A DNA stretch of 64,000 bases from Georgenia sp. TF02-10. Lineage in GTDB: Bacteria > Actinomycetota > Actinomycetes > Actinomycetales > Actinomycetaceae. Both the position numbers and the translations under genes were made by a program. Location of the stretch: the NCBI RefSeq assembly GCF_022759505.1, contig NZ_CP094289.1, positions 3,720,001-3,784,000 of the forward strand. Direction: 5' to 3'. This document shows, in pieces, positions 44,974 through 52,983 of this stretch. The first letter of the stretch is position 1. The number at the start of each line of letters is the position of its first letter. The notes under the pieces are model-generated. The model ran no database searches and was not told the DNA's origin. It saw only the letters and a list, made by a program, of their open reading frames with translations.

Positions 44974-46527
44974 ATGGCACGGGAGCAGTCCGTCGGCGCG
45001 GCCGACGTCGACAGGGCGTCGGACGTCGGGCGACCGGCCGACGTCGGGCAACCGGCCGACGCCGGGCAAGGGGCCGACGTCGAGAAGCCGGTCGGCGTCG
45101 CCGACATCGGGGTGACCGGGCTGGCGGTGATGGGCTCGAACCTGGCCCGCAACTTCGCCCGGCACGGCTACCGGGTGGCGGTGCACAACCGCACCTGGGC
45201 CAAGACCGAGGCGCTGGTCGCCGAGCACGGCACGGACGGGACGTTCTACCCCTCGCGCTCGGTGGAGGACTTCGTCGCCTCCCTCGCCAAGCCGCGGGTG
45301 GCCGTGATCATGGTCAAGGCCGGCGCCGGCACCGACGCGGTCATCGACCAGCTCGCCGCCGTCATGGAGCCGGGCGACATCATCGTCGACGCCGGCAACG
45401 CCCACTTCCCGGACACGGTCCAGCGCGAGGAGGCGCTGCGCGAGCGGGGCATCCACTTCGTCGGCACGGGCGTCTCCGGCGGGGAGGAGGGTGCCCTGAA
45501 CGGGCCCTCGATCATGCCCGGCGGCACCGAGGAGTCCTACGCCCGGCTCGGCCCGATGCTCGAGGACATCGCCGCCAAGGTCGACGGCGTGCCGTGCTGC
45601 ACCCACGTCGGGCCCGGCGGCGCCGGGCACTTCGTGAAGATGGTGCACAACGGCATCGAGTACGCCGACATGCAGCTCATCGCCGAGGCCTACGACCTGC
45701 TCCGGCAGGGCCTGGGCGCCTCCGCCGCCGAGATCGGGCAGATCTTCGCCGAGTGGAACACCGGGGACCTGGAGTCCTTCCTCATCGAGATCACCGCTGA
45801 CGTCCTCCAGCACGTGGACGCCGCGACCGGTAAGGCGTTCGTCGACGTCGTGCTGGACCAGGCCGAGCAGAAGGGCACCGGCCGCTGGACGGTGCAGAAC
45901 GCCCTCGACCTCGGCGTGCCGATCACCGGCATCGCCGAGGCGACCTTCGCCCGCGCGCTGTCCGGGTCAGTCCCGCAGCGCGCGGCCGGCCGGGCCCACC
46001 TGCCGGCGCACGCCGCCGGGTGGGAGGTGCACGACCGGGCGGCGTTCGTCGAGGACGTGCGCCTGGCGCTGTACGCCTCCAAGGTCGTCGCCTACTCCCA
46101 GGGCTTCGACCAGATCGCCGCGGCCGCCGCGGAGTACGGCTGGGACATCGACCGCGGGGCGATGGCCCGGATCTGGCGCGGCGGCTGCATCATCCGGGCC
46201 CGTTTCCTCGGCCGGATCACCGAGGCGTACGAGCGCGACCCGGACCTGCCGCTGCTGCTCGCCGACGAGTACTTCACCGGCGCGGTGGCGAACGGCCTGC
46301 CGGCGTGGCGCCGGGTGGTGGCCGGCGCGGCCCAGAACGGGGTGCCCACCCCGGCGTTCTCCTCCTCGCTGGCCTACTACGACGGCGTGCGGGCCGAGCG
46401 CCTGCCGGCCGCCCTGATCCAGGCCCAGCGGGACTTCTTCGGCGCGCACACCTACCGCCGGGTGGACGCCGACGGCGTCTTCCACACCCGGTGGTCCGGG
46501 GACCGCGGGGAGGAGCGGCAGGACTGA
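44974..46527 (+). CDS. gnd: 6-phosphogluconate dehydrogenase (decarboxylating)
   Basis: The 517-residue enzyme makes ribulose-5-phosphate and NADPH in the pentose phosphate pathway. The Rossmann start IGVTGLAVMGSNLARNFARH lies unusually far in, after about 44 residues. These are built of imperfect repeats (RPADVGQPADAGQGADVEKP) encoded by an 18-nt-like DNA repeat. Catalytic motifs include GTGVSGGEEGALNGPSIMPG, KMVHNGIEYADMQLIAEAYD and IWRGGCIIRARFL. The ATG has GAGGAGGAGAG just upstream, so the extension is probably translated. A hairpin follows the stop. Confidence 0.96.
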   Translation: MAREQSVGAADVDRASDVGRPADVGQPADAGQGADVEKPVGVADIGVTGLAVMGSNLARNFARHGYRVAVHNRTWAKTEALVAEHGTDGTFYPSRSVEDFVASLAKPRVAVIMVKAGAGTDAVIDQLAAVMEPGDIIVDAGNAHFPDTVQREEALRERGIHFVGTGVSGGEEGALNGPSIMPGGTEESYARLGPMLEDIAAKVDGVPCCTHVGPGGAGHFVKMVHNGIEYADMQLIAEAYDLLRQGLGASAAEIGQIFAEWNTGDLESFLIEITADVLQHVDAATGKAFVDVVLDQAEQKGTGRWTVQNALDLGVPITGIAEATFARALSGSVPQRAAGRAHLPAHAAGWEVHDRAAFVEDVRLALYASKVVAYSQGFDQIAAAAAEYGWDIDRGAMARIWRGGCIIRARFLGRITEAYERDPDLPLLLADEYFTGAVANGLPAWRRVVAGAAQNGVPTPAFSSSLAYYDGVRAERLPAALIQAQRDFFGAHTYRRVDADGVFHTRWSGDRGEERQD

Positions 46528-46536
46528 GGAGGCCGG

Positions 46537-46562
46537 GCGGCGCCGTAGAACGACGGCGCCGC
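46537..46562. terminator. 10-bp hairpin between gnd and purD
   Basis: GCGGCGCCGT (46537-46546) pairs with ACGGCGCCGC (46553-46562) around AGAACG. It lies between the convergent gnd and purD genes, so it can end both transcripts. Confidence 0.65.
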
Positions 46563-46625
46563 CTGTGCCCGCCGGCGTCGGCGCGAACGGGCCGCCGTCG
46601 TCGGTGAGCCGCGCCGGCGCTGGCG

Positions 46626-47900
46626 TCAGCGGCCGGCGGCGATGTCCGTCCGCAGCTGGGCGCCGGGCAGGTCGATGCGGGCGGCGCCGGCGTAGGCGGC
46701 GGCACGCGCGGCGGCGAGGTCGGCGCCGATGCCCACCACCGACAGCACCCGCCCGCCGGCACTGACCAGCCGGCCGCCGTCGTCCCGCGTGCCGGCCTGC
46801 AGGACGTGCACGCCCGGGACCTCCTCGGCCGCGCCGACGCCGGTGACCGGGTCCCCGGTGCCGACCTGCCCGGGGTACCCGCGGGCGGCGAGGACGACGG
46901 TGACCGCCGCCGCGTCGTGCCAGCGGGGCTCCGGCGCCGCGCCGAGCCCGCCGGTGGCCGCGGCGCGCAGGAGCTGGGCCAGCGGGGAGGCGAGGCGGGC
47001 CAGGACCACCTGAGTCTCCGGGTCGCCGAAGCGGACGTTGAACTCCACCACCCGCACCCCGCGCGAGGTGAGCGCGAGGCCGCAGTAGAGGACGCCGGTG
47101 AACGGGGTGCCGCGGGCCGCCATCTCGCGGACGACCGGCCGGGCCACCCGGTCCAGCACGTCCTCGACCAGGCCGGGCGGCGCCCACGGGAGCGGGGAGT
47201 ACGCGCCCATGCCGCCGGTGTTGGGCCCGGCGTCGCCGTCGGCGAGCCGCTTGTAGTCCTGGGCGGGCGCCAGGGGGACCACGTCGGTGCCGTCGCACAG
47301 GCAGAAGAGGGAGACCTCCGGGCCGTCCAGGAACTCCTCCACGACGACGGCGGGCGCCCCGCCCGTCGTCGGGTCCCCGCCGTCGCGGGCCAGGCAGGCC
47401 CGGGCGTGGCCGAGCGCCGCGTCCCGCTCGGGGGTGACGACGACGCCCTTGCCGGCGGCCAGCCCGTCGTCCTTGACGACGTAGGGCGGGCCGAAGGCGT
47501 CCAGGGCGGCGGCGACCTGGTCCAGGTCGGTGCACACGTGCGCCATCGCCGTCGGCACACCGGCCGCGGCCATCACGTCCTTGGCGAAGGCCTTGGAGCC
47601 CTCGAGGCGGGCGGCCGCGCCGGTCGGGCCGAAGCACGGGATCCCGGCGGCCCGCACGGCGTCGACGACCCCGGCGACGAGCGGGGCCTCCGGGCCCACC
47701 ACCACCAGGTCCGCCGCCATCCCCTGGGCCGCGGCCGCCACCGCCGCGCCGTCGAGGACGTCGAGGTCGAGGTTGGTGGCGACGGCAGCGGTGCCCGGGT
47801 TGCCCGGCGCGACGACCAGGGCGGTGGTGGCGGGGTCGGCGGCCAGGGCCCGGGCCAGGGCGTGCTCGCGCGCGCCGGACCCGATCAGCAGGATCCTCAC
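46626..47900 (-). CDS. purD: Phosphoribosylamine-glycine ligase (GAR synthetase)
   Basis: The 424-residue ATP-grasp enzyme has [99 protein letters not shown] and [19 protein letters not shown]. The C-terminal part has [20 protein letters not shown]. The start is GTG 47900. It performs the second step of purine synthesis. No other gene is coupled to it. Confidence 0.97.
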   Translation of the reverse strand: MRILLIGSGAREHALARALAADPATTALVVAPGNPGTAAVATNLDLDVLDGAAVAAAAQGMAADLVVVGPEAPLVAGVVDAVRAAGIPCFGPTGAAARLEGSKAFAKDVMAAAGVPTAMAHVCTDLDQVAAALDAFGPPYVVKDDGLAAGKGVVVTPERDAALGHARACLARDGGDPTTGGAPAVVVEEFLDGPEVSLFCLCDGTDVVPLAPAQDYKRLADGDAGPNTGGMGAYSPLPWAPPGLVEDVLDRVARPVVREMAARGTPFTGVLYCGLALTSRGVRVVEFNVRFGDPETQVVLARLASPLAQLLRAAATGGLGAAPEPRWHDAAAVTVVLAARGYPGQVGTGDPVTGVGAAEEVPGVHVLQAGTRDDGGRLVSAGGRVLSVVGIGADLAAARAAAYAGAARIDLPGAQLRTDIAAGR

Positions 47901-48018
47901 GCCGGCGAGGGTAGCGGGCGGTCGCGGCGGCCCGCGGCGGCGCCCACCGGGGCCGGCGCCCGGCCGCTGGTCCGCCGGTCCTTGGGGGCATCGGGCTCTG
48001 GGCGGGGAGCCGGCCGGC

Positions 48019-48561
48019 CTACGGATGCTGCCGCAGCACGGCGTCCAGCGTCTGCATCAGCACGCCGAGCCGGCTGGTGCTCCGGGGCGCCGCGGGGTAA
48101 CGCCGCAGCACGTCGATCACGGTTGGCGTGGCGCGCCGGCGGGCCTCGTCGATAGCCACCACCGCCGCGGTGCTGCTGTTGCTCGCACCCAGCTCGGCGA
48201 CGCGGACAGCGGCGGCTGCCGCACGCAGGATGTGGCCGACCTGGGTCGCCTTGGCGATCGGGTGGAGGTAGGCGGCTGCGGCAGCGTCGCCGGCAGCCAG
48301 GGCGGCAAGCCGGGCGGGCTCGGTGGCCGCCTCCTTGGCCGCTCGGTGCGCGTCAAGCGCGGTGACGCGCTGCAGCCTCGTCCGGTCCGCGCCGCTCGCG
48401 AAGTCCCGGGCGGCATCGAGCGCCACGCGGGGCCGGGGGTCGTCCGGGTACACGTCCTCGAACGCTGGTAGGACCGGCTCCGCGCTCTCCAGGGCGTACC
48501 GGGCGACGGCCCGGAGCTCCTTGAGCGTCAGGTCAAAGTCGCCGGTGCCGGGTGTCGTCAT
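48019..48561 (-). CDS. Imm5-like putative immunity protein
   Basis: The 180-residue all-helical protein has [40 protein letters not shown], an Ala-rich helix with [12 protein letters not shown], and [20 protein letters not shown]. This pattern matches the Imm-5-like domain described as a putative immunity protein of polymorphic toxin systems. No toxin gene or secretion locus is nearby, so it may be an orphan immunity gene, or the family may have a housekeeping role. ATG 48561. Confidence 0.8.
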   Translation of the reverse strand: MTTPGTGDFDLTLKELRAVARYALESAEPVLPAFEDVYPDDPRPRVALDAARDFASGADRTRLQRVTALDAHRAAKEAATEPARLAALAAGDAAAAAYLHPIAKATQVGHILRAAAAAVRVAELGASNSSTAAVVAIDEARRRATPTVIDVLRRYPAAPRSTSRLGVLMQTLDAVLRQHP

Positions 48562-48671
48562 GCCTGTGGTCCTTCTCGGCGTGCTCGTCGTGCTCGCGGT
48601 GATCGTCGTGGCGCTGCTGCAGGGCCGGCGCGCGCACCGGACGACCGCCGGCGGGCGACCGGCGTCCGGGT

Positions 48672-48723
48672 CTGCCGCAGCCCGCGGTCAGCGTCGGGGC
48701 CTGCCGCAGCCCGCGGTCAGCGT
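48672..48723. repeat. Perfect 23-bp direct repeat
   Basis: CTGCCGCAGCCCGCGGTCAG followed by CGT occurs at 48672-48694 and again at 48701-48723, with 6 nt between. It lies upstream of the DUF2249 gene and downstream (in the plus sense) of the immunity-protein start. It contains the short dyad CCGCGG. Function unknown. Confidence 0.65.
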
Positions 48724-48807
48724 AGGCGTTCACACCGCCACTTTTTCACGGAATTCTCCTTGTCTACCGTGGACGTGGACCATCCCCGAGCACGAAGGAC
48801 CACTCCC

Positions 48808-49107
48808 ATGGCTGCTGAGCCCATCGAGATCCGCACCGCCGCCCCGCACTCCGGGTGCACCTGCGGCCAGGACGCAGGGATCCCCGTCCTCGACGTGCGT
48901 CCGGTGCCGCACGCGATCCGGCACGCGACCGTGTTCGGGGCGCTCGGCGCCATCGCGCCCGGCTTCGCGCTGGACCTCGTCGCCCCGCACAACCCGCTGC
49001 CCCTGCTGGCCCAGATCGAGCAGCGCGAGCCCGGTGCCTTCACCGTCGAGTACCTCGAGGAGGGGCCGGAGGCCTGGCGGCTGAGGCTGACCCGCGCGGC
49101 CGCGTAG
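48808..49107 (+). CDS. DUF2249 domain-containing protein
   Basis: The 99-residue protein has LDVRPVPHAIRHATVFGALG, APGFALDLVAPHNPLPLLAQ, IEQREPGAFTVEYLEEGPEA, the DUF2249 core with its conserved His-rich PHNPLPLL loop. DUF2249 is often fused to or encoded near hemerythrin and nitric-oxide/denitrification proteins, but none are here. The N-terminal CTCGQD adds two cysteines. ATG 48808 has GAAGGA at 8 nt; a TTG at 48760 would add 16 residues. Confidence 0.85.
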   Translation: MAAEPIEIRTAAPHSGCTCGQDAGIPVLDVRPVPHAIRHATVFGALGAIAPGFALDLVAPHNPLPLLAQIEQREPGAFTVEYLEEGPEAWRLRLTRAAA

Positions 49108-49172
49108 CGGCGCGGCGGCTGGGTGGCAGCATGGCAGGCGCGCCGTCACCGGCCTGGTTTCCGCCCGTCCAT

Positions 49173-49412
49173 GCGGGCCGCGAGGTTCCGGGGAGGCTCC
49201 GGAGTAGATTCGGGGCACCACGATCCACTTCCGCAGTAGATGCGAGTGCGCGGCATCCGCTCCGGAGTAGATATCGGGCACATGGCACGCATTCTCTACT
49301 CCGCAGGCGATCCCGGTCACCGCAATGAGCTCCGGAGTGGATACCAGTGACCAAAATCCACTCCGGAGTGGATCTCAGCCCTATAGCGCATGCAATCCAC
49401 TCCGGAGGCAGT
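49173..49412. repeat. Array of seven CTCCGGAG-centred palindromes in a 31-31-39 pattern
   Basis: Seven versions of the palindrome ATCCACTCCGGAGTGGAT lie with 8-nt cores at 49197, 49229, 49260, 49299, 49330, 49361 and 49400. Core spacing is 32, 31, 39, 31, 31, 39, which is two successive 101-102-bp units. Site six (49356-49373) is a perfect 18-bp palindrome. Others differ mainly by TAGAT for TGGAT, and GCAG for GGAG. A left flank GCGGGCCGCGAGG (49173-49185) recurs with the second locus at 60404. Neighbouring sites can pair into 13-bp stems, for example 49330-49342 with 49356-49368. Convergent intergenic position. Confidence 0.85.
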
Positions 49413-49617
49413 TTTCGTCACGGGCGCGGGTGCGCTGTCCACAGGCGCGGGTGCGCCGTCCACAGGCACGGTCTACGGCGCCCCCGGTTGGTCAGCCCAC
49501 CCCGGCTTGGTCAACCTGCCCCCGGCTTGGTCAACCTGCCACCGACTCGGTCAGCTGGGCCCGGGGCCGGTCCCGCCGGTGAGCCCACCCCCGGCCAGCC
49601 AGCCCCGCCCGGGCCGG
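49413..49617. repeat. Rest of the 510-bp gap: two further tandem repeat sets
   Basis: Right of the palindrome array are two 21-nt units (GGCGCGGGTGCGC, then T/CGTCCACA) at 49423-49443 and 49444-49464. Two exact 20-nt units CCCGGCTTGGTCAACCTGCC lie at 49501-49520 and 49521-49540, with degenerate copies on both sides (to about 49559). The gap runs from the DUF2249 stop to the pckG stop. No gene with coding character is seen in it. Confidence 0.7.
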
Positions 49618-51606
49618 TCAGCCCTGCGCCGCCAGGCCCAGCCGGTCCCGCAGCGCGGCGAGCTGGCGGGTCATCGCCTCGGGCAGCCGGTCCCCGAGCA
49701 TCGCGAAGTACTCCTCGGTGAGGTCCGCCTCCGCCGACCAGCGGGCGGGGTCGATCGCGAACAGCTCGGCGAGCTGGTCGTCGGTGAGGTCCAGGCCGTC
49801 GAGGTTGAGGTCACCCGGCTCCGGCAGGCGGCCGGCGGCGGCGTCGCGCGCCCCGACCTCGCCGGCCACCCGGCGCAGCGCCCACTCCAGCACCCGGGAG
49901 TTCTCCCCGAAGCCGGGCCACAGGTACTTGCCGTCGGCGCCCTTGCGGAACCAGTTCACCTGGAAGATCCGCGGGGCGCGGGAGCCGAGCCGCTCCCCCA
50001 TCGCCAGCCAGTGCGCCCAGTAGTCGCCCATGTTGTAGCCGCAGAAGGGCAGCATCGCGAAGGGGTCCCGGCGCAGCTCGCCAACCGCCCCCTCGGCCGC
50101 CGCGGTCTGCTCGGAGGAGACGGTGGCACCGATGAAGACGCCGTGCTCCCAGTCGTAGGCCTCGGCGACCAGCGGCACGTTGGTCGCCCGGCGCCCGCCG
50201 AACAGGATCACGTCGATCGGCACCCCGGCCGGGTCCTCCCACACCGGGGCGATCGACGGCGCCTGGTCGGCCCGGACGGTGAACCGGGAGTTGGGGTGCG
50301 CGGCCGGGGTCCCGCTGGCCGGGGTCCAGTCGTTGCCCTGCCAGTCGATCAGGTGCTCGGGGACCTCCTCGGTCAGCCCCTCCCACCACACGTCGCCGTC
50401 GTCGGTCAGCGCCACGTTGGTGAAGATGACGTCGTGGTCCAGGGCGGCGACCGCCGTCGGGTTGGTCGACTCCCCGGTGCCCGGCGCGACCCCGAAGAAG
50501 CCGGCCTCGGGGTTGATGGCGTGCAGCCGCCCGTCCGGGCCGGGCCGCATCCAGGCGATGTCGTCGCCGATCGTCTCCACCGTCCAGCCGGGGATGGTGG
50601 GCCGCAGCATCGCGAGGTTGGTCTTGCCGCAGGCCGAGGGGAAGGCCGCGGCGAGGTGGTAGACGCGCCCGTCCGGGCCGGTGAGCTTCAGGATGAGCAT
50701 GTGCTCGGCCATCCAGCCCTCGTCGCGGCCGAGGACGGAGGCGATGCGCAGCGCGTAGCACTTCTTGCCGAGCAGGGCGTTGCCGCCGTACCCCGACCCG
50801 TAGGACCAGATCTCCCGGGTCTCCGGGAAGTGCACGATGTACTTGGTGTCGTTGCAGGGCCAGGGCACGTCGGGGCGGCGCTCGCCCGTGCCGTCGAGGA
50901 GCGGGTAGCCCACCGAGTGCACCGCCGGGACCCAGTCCGCCCCCTGCTCGATCTGGGCCAGGGCCGCGGCGCCCATGCGGGTCATGATGCGCATGGAGGC
51001 GACGACGTAGGGCGAGTCGGTGATCTCCACCCCCAGGCGGGACAGCGGCCCGCCGACCGGCCCCATGGAGAACGGGACGACGTACATGGTCCGTCCGCGC
51101 ATGGCGCCGGCGAAGGCCGCGGCCAGCTCGGCGCGCATCACGCCCGGCTCCGCCCAGTTGTTCGTCGGCCCGGCGTCGACCTCCCGCTCGGAGCAGATGA
51201 ACGTGCGCGACTCCACCCGCGCGACGTCGGAGGGCGTCGAGCGCGCGAGGAAGCTGCGCGGCCGCCGGGCCGGGTCGAGCCGGACGAACGTGCCCGCCGC
51301 CACGAGCTCGTCGGTGATGCGGTCGTACTCCTCCGGGGACCCGTCGCAGACGTAGACCCGATCCGGCAGCGTCAGGGATGCGATCTCCTGCACCCAGCCG
51401 GCGAGGGCGGGGTCGGTGATCGGCAGGCCGTCGACGGCGATCGCGGCGGTCTGCGCCGGGGCGCCGGCCTGGGTGCCGGTACGGCCCGGGGCCGGCGTGG
51501 GGGCCTGCCCCGGCGCGGCAGCCTCGTCCCGCGCGGGACGCTCAGCCGGCGCGGCCGCCCGGGTCCCGCCGTCGGTCTGGGTCCGGTCCGTCTGGGTCGT
51601 GGTCAT
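49618..51606 (-). CDS. pckG: Phosphoenolpyruvate carboxykinase (GTP)
   Basis: The 662-residue enzyme converts oxaloacetate and GTP to PEP, the gluconeogenic entry point. The first 45 or so residues are Ala/Pro/Thr-rich and disordered. The GTP-class signatures follow: [40 protein letters not shown], the kinase-1a loop [15 protein letters not shown] with the reactive Cys, [33 protein letters not shown] and [19 protein letters not shown] 51606 has GGAGGA 7 nt upstream. It is divergent from a RamB-like regulator, the class known to control acetate and gluconeogenic genes in corynebacteria. Confidence 0.97.
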   Translation of the reverse strand: MTTTQTDRTQTDGGTRAAAPAERPARDEAAAPGQAPTPAPGRTGTQAGAPAQTAAIAVDGLPITDPALAGWVQEIASLTLPDRVYVCDGSPEEYDRITDELVAAGTFVRLDPARRPRSFLARSTPSDVARVESRTFICSEREVDAGPTNNWAEPGVMRAELAAAFAGAMRGRTMYVVPFSMGPVGGPLSRLGVEITDSPYVVASMRIMTRMGAAALAQIEQGADWVPAVHSVGYPLLDGTGERRPDVPWPCNDTKYIVHFPETREIWSYGSGYGGNALLGKKCYALRIASVLGRDEGWMAEHMLILKLTGPDGRVYHLAAAFPSACGKTNLAMLRPTIPGWTVETIGDDIAWMRPGPDGRLHAINPEAGFFGVAPGTGESTNPTAVAALDHDVIFTNVALTDDGDVWWEGLTEEVPEHLIDWQGNDWTPASGTPAAHPNSRFTVRADQAPSIAPVWEDPAGVPIDVILFGGRRATNVPLVAEAYDWEHGVFIGATVSSEQTAAAEGAVGELRRDPFAMLPFCGYNMGDYWAHWLAMGERLGSRAPRIFQVNWFRKGADGKYLWPGFGENSRVLEWALRRVAGEVGARDAAAGRLPEPGDLNLDGLDLTDDQLAELFAIDPARWSAEADLTEEYFAMLGDRLPEAMTRQLAALRDRLGLAAQG

Positions 51607-51646
51607 GCTGCTGTCCTCCGGGATGGGCGCTGGGCGTGGCGGGGTT

Positions 51647-51723
51647 CCCTTCAACCTTCGGCGCATGCCTCGCCTCCCTTCAACCCGGTCGACGGGAAAC
51701 TTCTGCAGAAGTTTCGCTATCGT
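51647..51723. promoter_or_regulatory. pckG/RamB-like divergent control region with 18-bp palindrome
   Basis: AAACTTCTGCAGAAGTTT (51697-51714) is a perfect 18-bp palindrome, AT-rich against this genome. It resembles, in its AAACTT half, the known RamB site class (AAACTTTGCAAA-like). TATCGT (51718-51723) is a -10 seven bases before the ATG at 51731, implying a leaderless regulator mRNA. CCCTTCAACC occurs twice, at 51647 and 51676. The palindrome abuts the regulator's -10, so autoregulation is likely. Confidence 0.65.
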
Positions 51724-51730
51724 CAACCGC

Positions 51731-52909
51731 ATGGCCGAGCCGGCGTCCTCCTCCCAGCGTCCCAGACCGGGCACCGATCCGCTGGTGCTTGGCCGGCGCA
51801 TCCGGCACGCGCGCACCGCCCGGGGGCTGACGCTGCGCCAGCTGGCCGACGCCGTCGGCTCCACCACCAGCCAGCTCTCGCTGGTGGAGAACGGCCGGCG
51901 GGAGCCGCGGCTCTCCCTGCTCACCGCGATCGGGGAGGCCCTGGGCACCTCGGCGGCCTCGCTGCTGAGCCCGGAACCACCCCCGGACCGGCGCGCCGAG
52001 CTGGAGATCGCGCTCGAGCGGGCCCAGCGCGGGCCGCTGTTCGCCGCCCTCGGGGTGCCGCCGGTCCGGCCCGGGCGCCGGCTGCCGATGGACGCCCTCA
52101 CCTCGCTGGTCGCGCTGCACGGCGAGCTCGAGCGGCGGGCGCGGGCCGCGATCGCGACCCCGGAGGAGGCCCGCCGGATCAACACCGAGCTGCGCCTGGA
52201 GATGCAGGCGCGGGACAACTACCTGCCGGAGATCGAGGCGCTCGCCGAGGAGCGGGTCCGCGCCGTCGGCTACGTCGGCGGCGCCCTGACCCACCACATG
52301 GTGGCGCAGATGGCCGAGCAGCTGGGCTTCACCATCATCCACGTCGACGACCTGCCGCACTCCACCCGCACCGTGACGGACCTGGAGAACGGGCGCATCT
52401 ACCTCCCGCCGGCCTCGATCCCGGGCGGGTACGGGCTGCGGTCGCTGGCGCTGCAGGCCATGGCGCACCGGCTCTTCGGGCACGAGCGCCCCCGGGACTA
52501 CGGCGACTTCCTGCGCCAGCGCCAGGACACGGCCTACTTCACCGCCTGCTGCCTGGTGCCGCGCTTCGCGGCGCTGGAGTTCCTCGAGCGCAAGAAGGCG
52601 GCCAAGGACCTGGCCATGGAGGACTTCCGGGACGCGTTCGGGGTCACCCACCACTCCGCGGCGCAGCGGTTCACCAACCTGGCCACCGTGCACCGCCGCG
52701 CGCTGGCGGGACCGGTCGTGGCCCAGTGCCAAGATGCACGCCCACGTGCTCAGCCCGCTGCCGTCGGGGACCTTCCCCGGGGTGGACGACACCGAGGTCT
52801 ACGACTTTCTCGCCCGGCACGCGCCGGGCGGCGGGGACGCCGGGGACTGAACGGGCGGGCCCAGCGAGCGGTCGCCGTCGGCCCGAACGGCGGGGAGGCC
52901 GGGGACTGA
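51731..52909 (+). CDS. RamB-like XRE/IrrE-type regulator with internal deletion and frameshifted end
   Basis: The 392-residue reading frame has an XRE HTH ([40 protein letters not shown]), a helical linker and an IrrE/ImmA-like region ([20 protein letters not shown]). The start of the C-terminal ScfR domain ([20 protein letters not shown]) is followed by nonsense. In the +1 frame, from about 52708, a RamB-like C-terminus appears ([36 protein letters not shown]), ending at 52850. About 110-130 codons of the usual C-terminal domain are missing between them. The product may keep DNA binding but has probably lost effector sensing. The ORF ends inside a 59-bp tandem repeat. Confidence 0.75.
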   Translation: MAEPASSSQRPRPGTDPLVLGRRIRHARTARGLTLRQLADAVGSTTSQLSLVENGRREPRLSLLTAIGEALGTSAASLLSPEPPPDRRAELEIALERAQRGPLFAALGVPPVRPGRRLPMDALTSLVALHGELERRARAAIATPEEARRINTELRLEMQARDNYLPEIEALAEERVRAVGYVGGALTHHMVAQMAEQLGFTIIHVDDLPHSTRTVTDLENGRIYLPPASIPGGYGLRSLALQAMAHRLFGHERPRDYGDFLRQRQDTAYFTACCLVPRFAALEFLERKKAAKDLAMEDFRDAFGVTHHSAAQRFTNLATVHRRALAGPVVAQCQDARPRAQPAAVGDLPRGGRHRGLRLSRPARAGRRGRRGLNGRAQRAVAVGPNGGEAGD

Positions 52910-52968
52910 GCGGGCCGGCCCGGCGAGCGGTCGCCGTCGGCCCGAACGGCGGGGAGGCCGGGGACTGA
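52839..52968. repeat. 59-bp tandem repeat, about 2.2 copies
   Basis: GCCGGGGACTGA recurs at 52839, 52898 and 52957, with near-identical 47-nt intervals between (containing GCGAGCGGTCGCCGTCGGCC). Because 59 is not a multiple of three, the three TGA codons fall in three different frames, so translation is stopped whichever frame is used. It lies just after the damaged RamB-like gene and before the purA stop. Confidence 0.8.
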
Positions 52969-52983
52969 GCCGGCGCCCCGGCG

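Noticed and set aside
48560-49084. Plus-strand ORF starting with a membrane-helix-like segment ([20 protein letters not shown])
   Set aside because: The start overlaps the immunity-gene start and the frame then runs through the 23-bp repeats and out of frame through DUF2249. Only the first 25 residues look protein-like and there is no ribosome site.
49173-49412. CRISPR array
   Set aside because: The repeated unit is a palindrome with an 8-nt core and variable arms, the spacers resemble one another and alternate 23/31 nt, and no cas genes are present.
52734-52850. A separate 38-codon gene
   Set aside because: Its sequence reads as the frameshifted C-terminus of the RamB-like regulator, so it is treated as part of that damaged gene.
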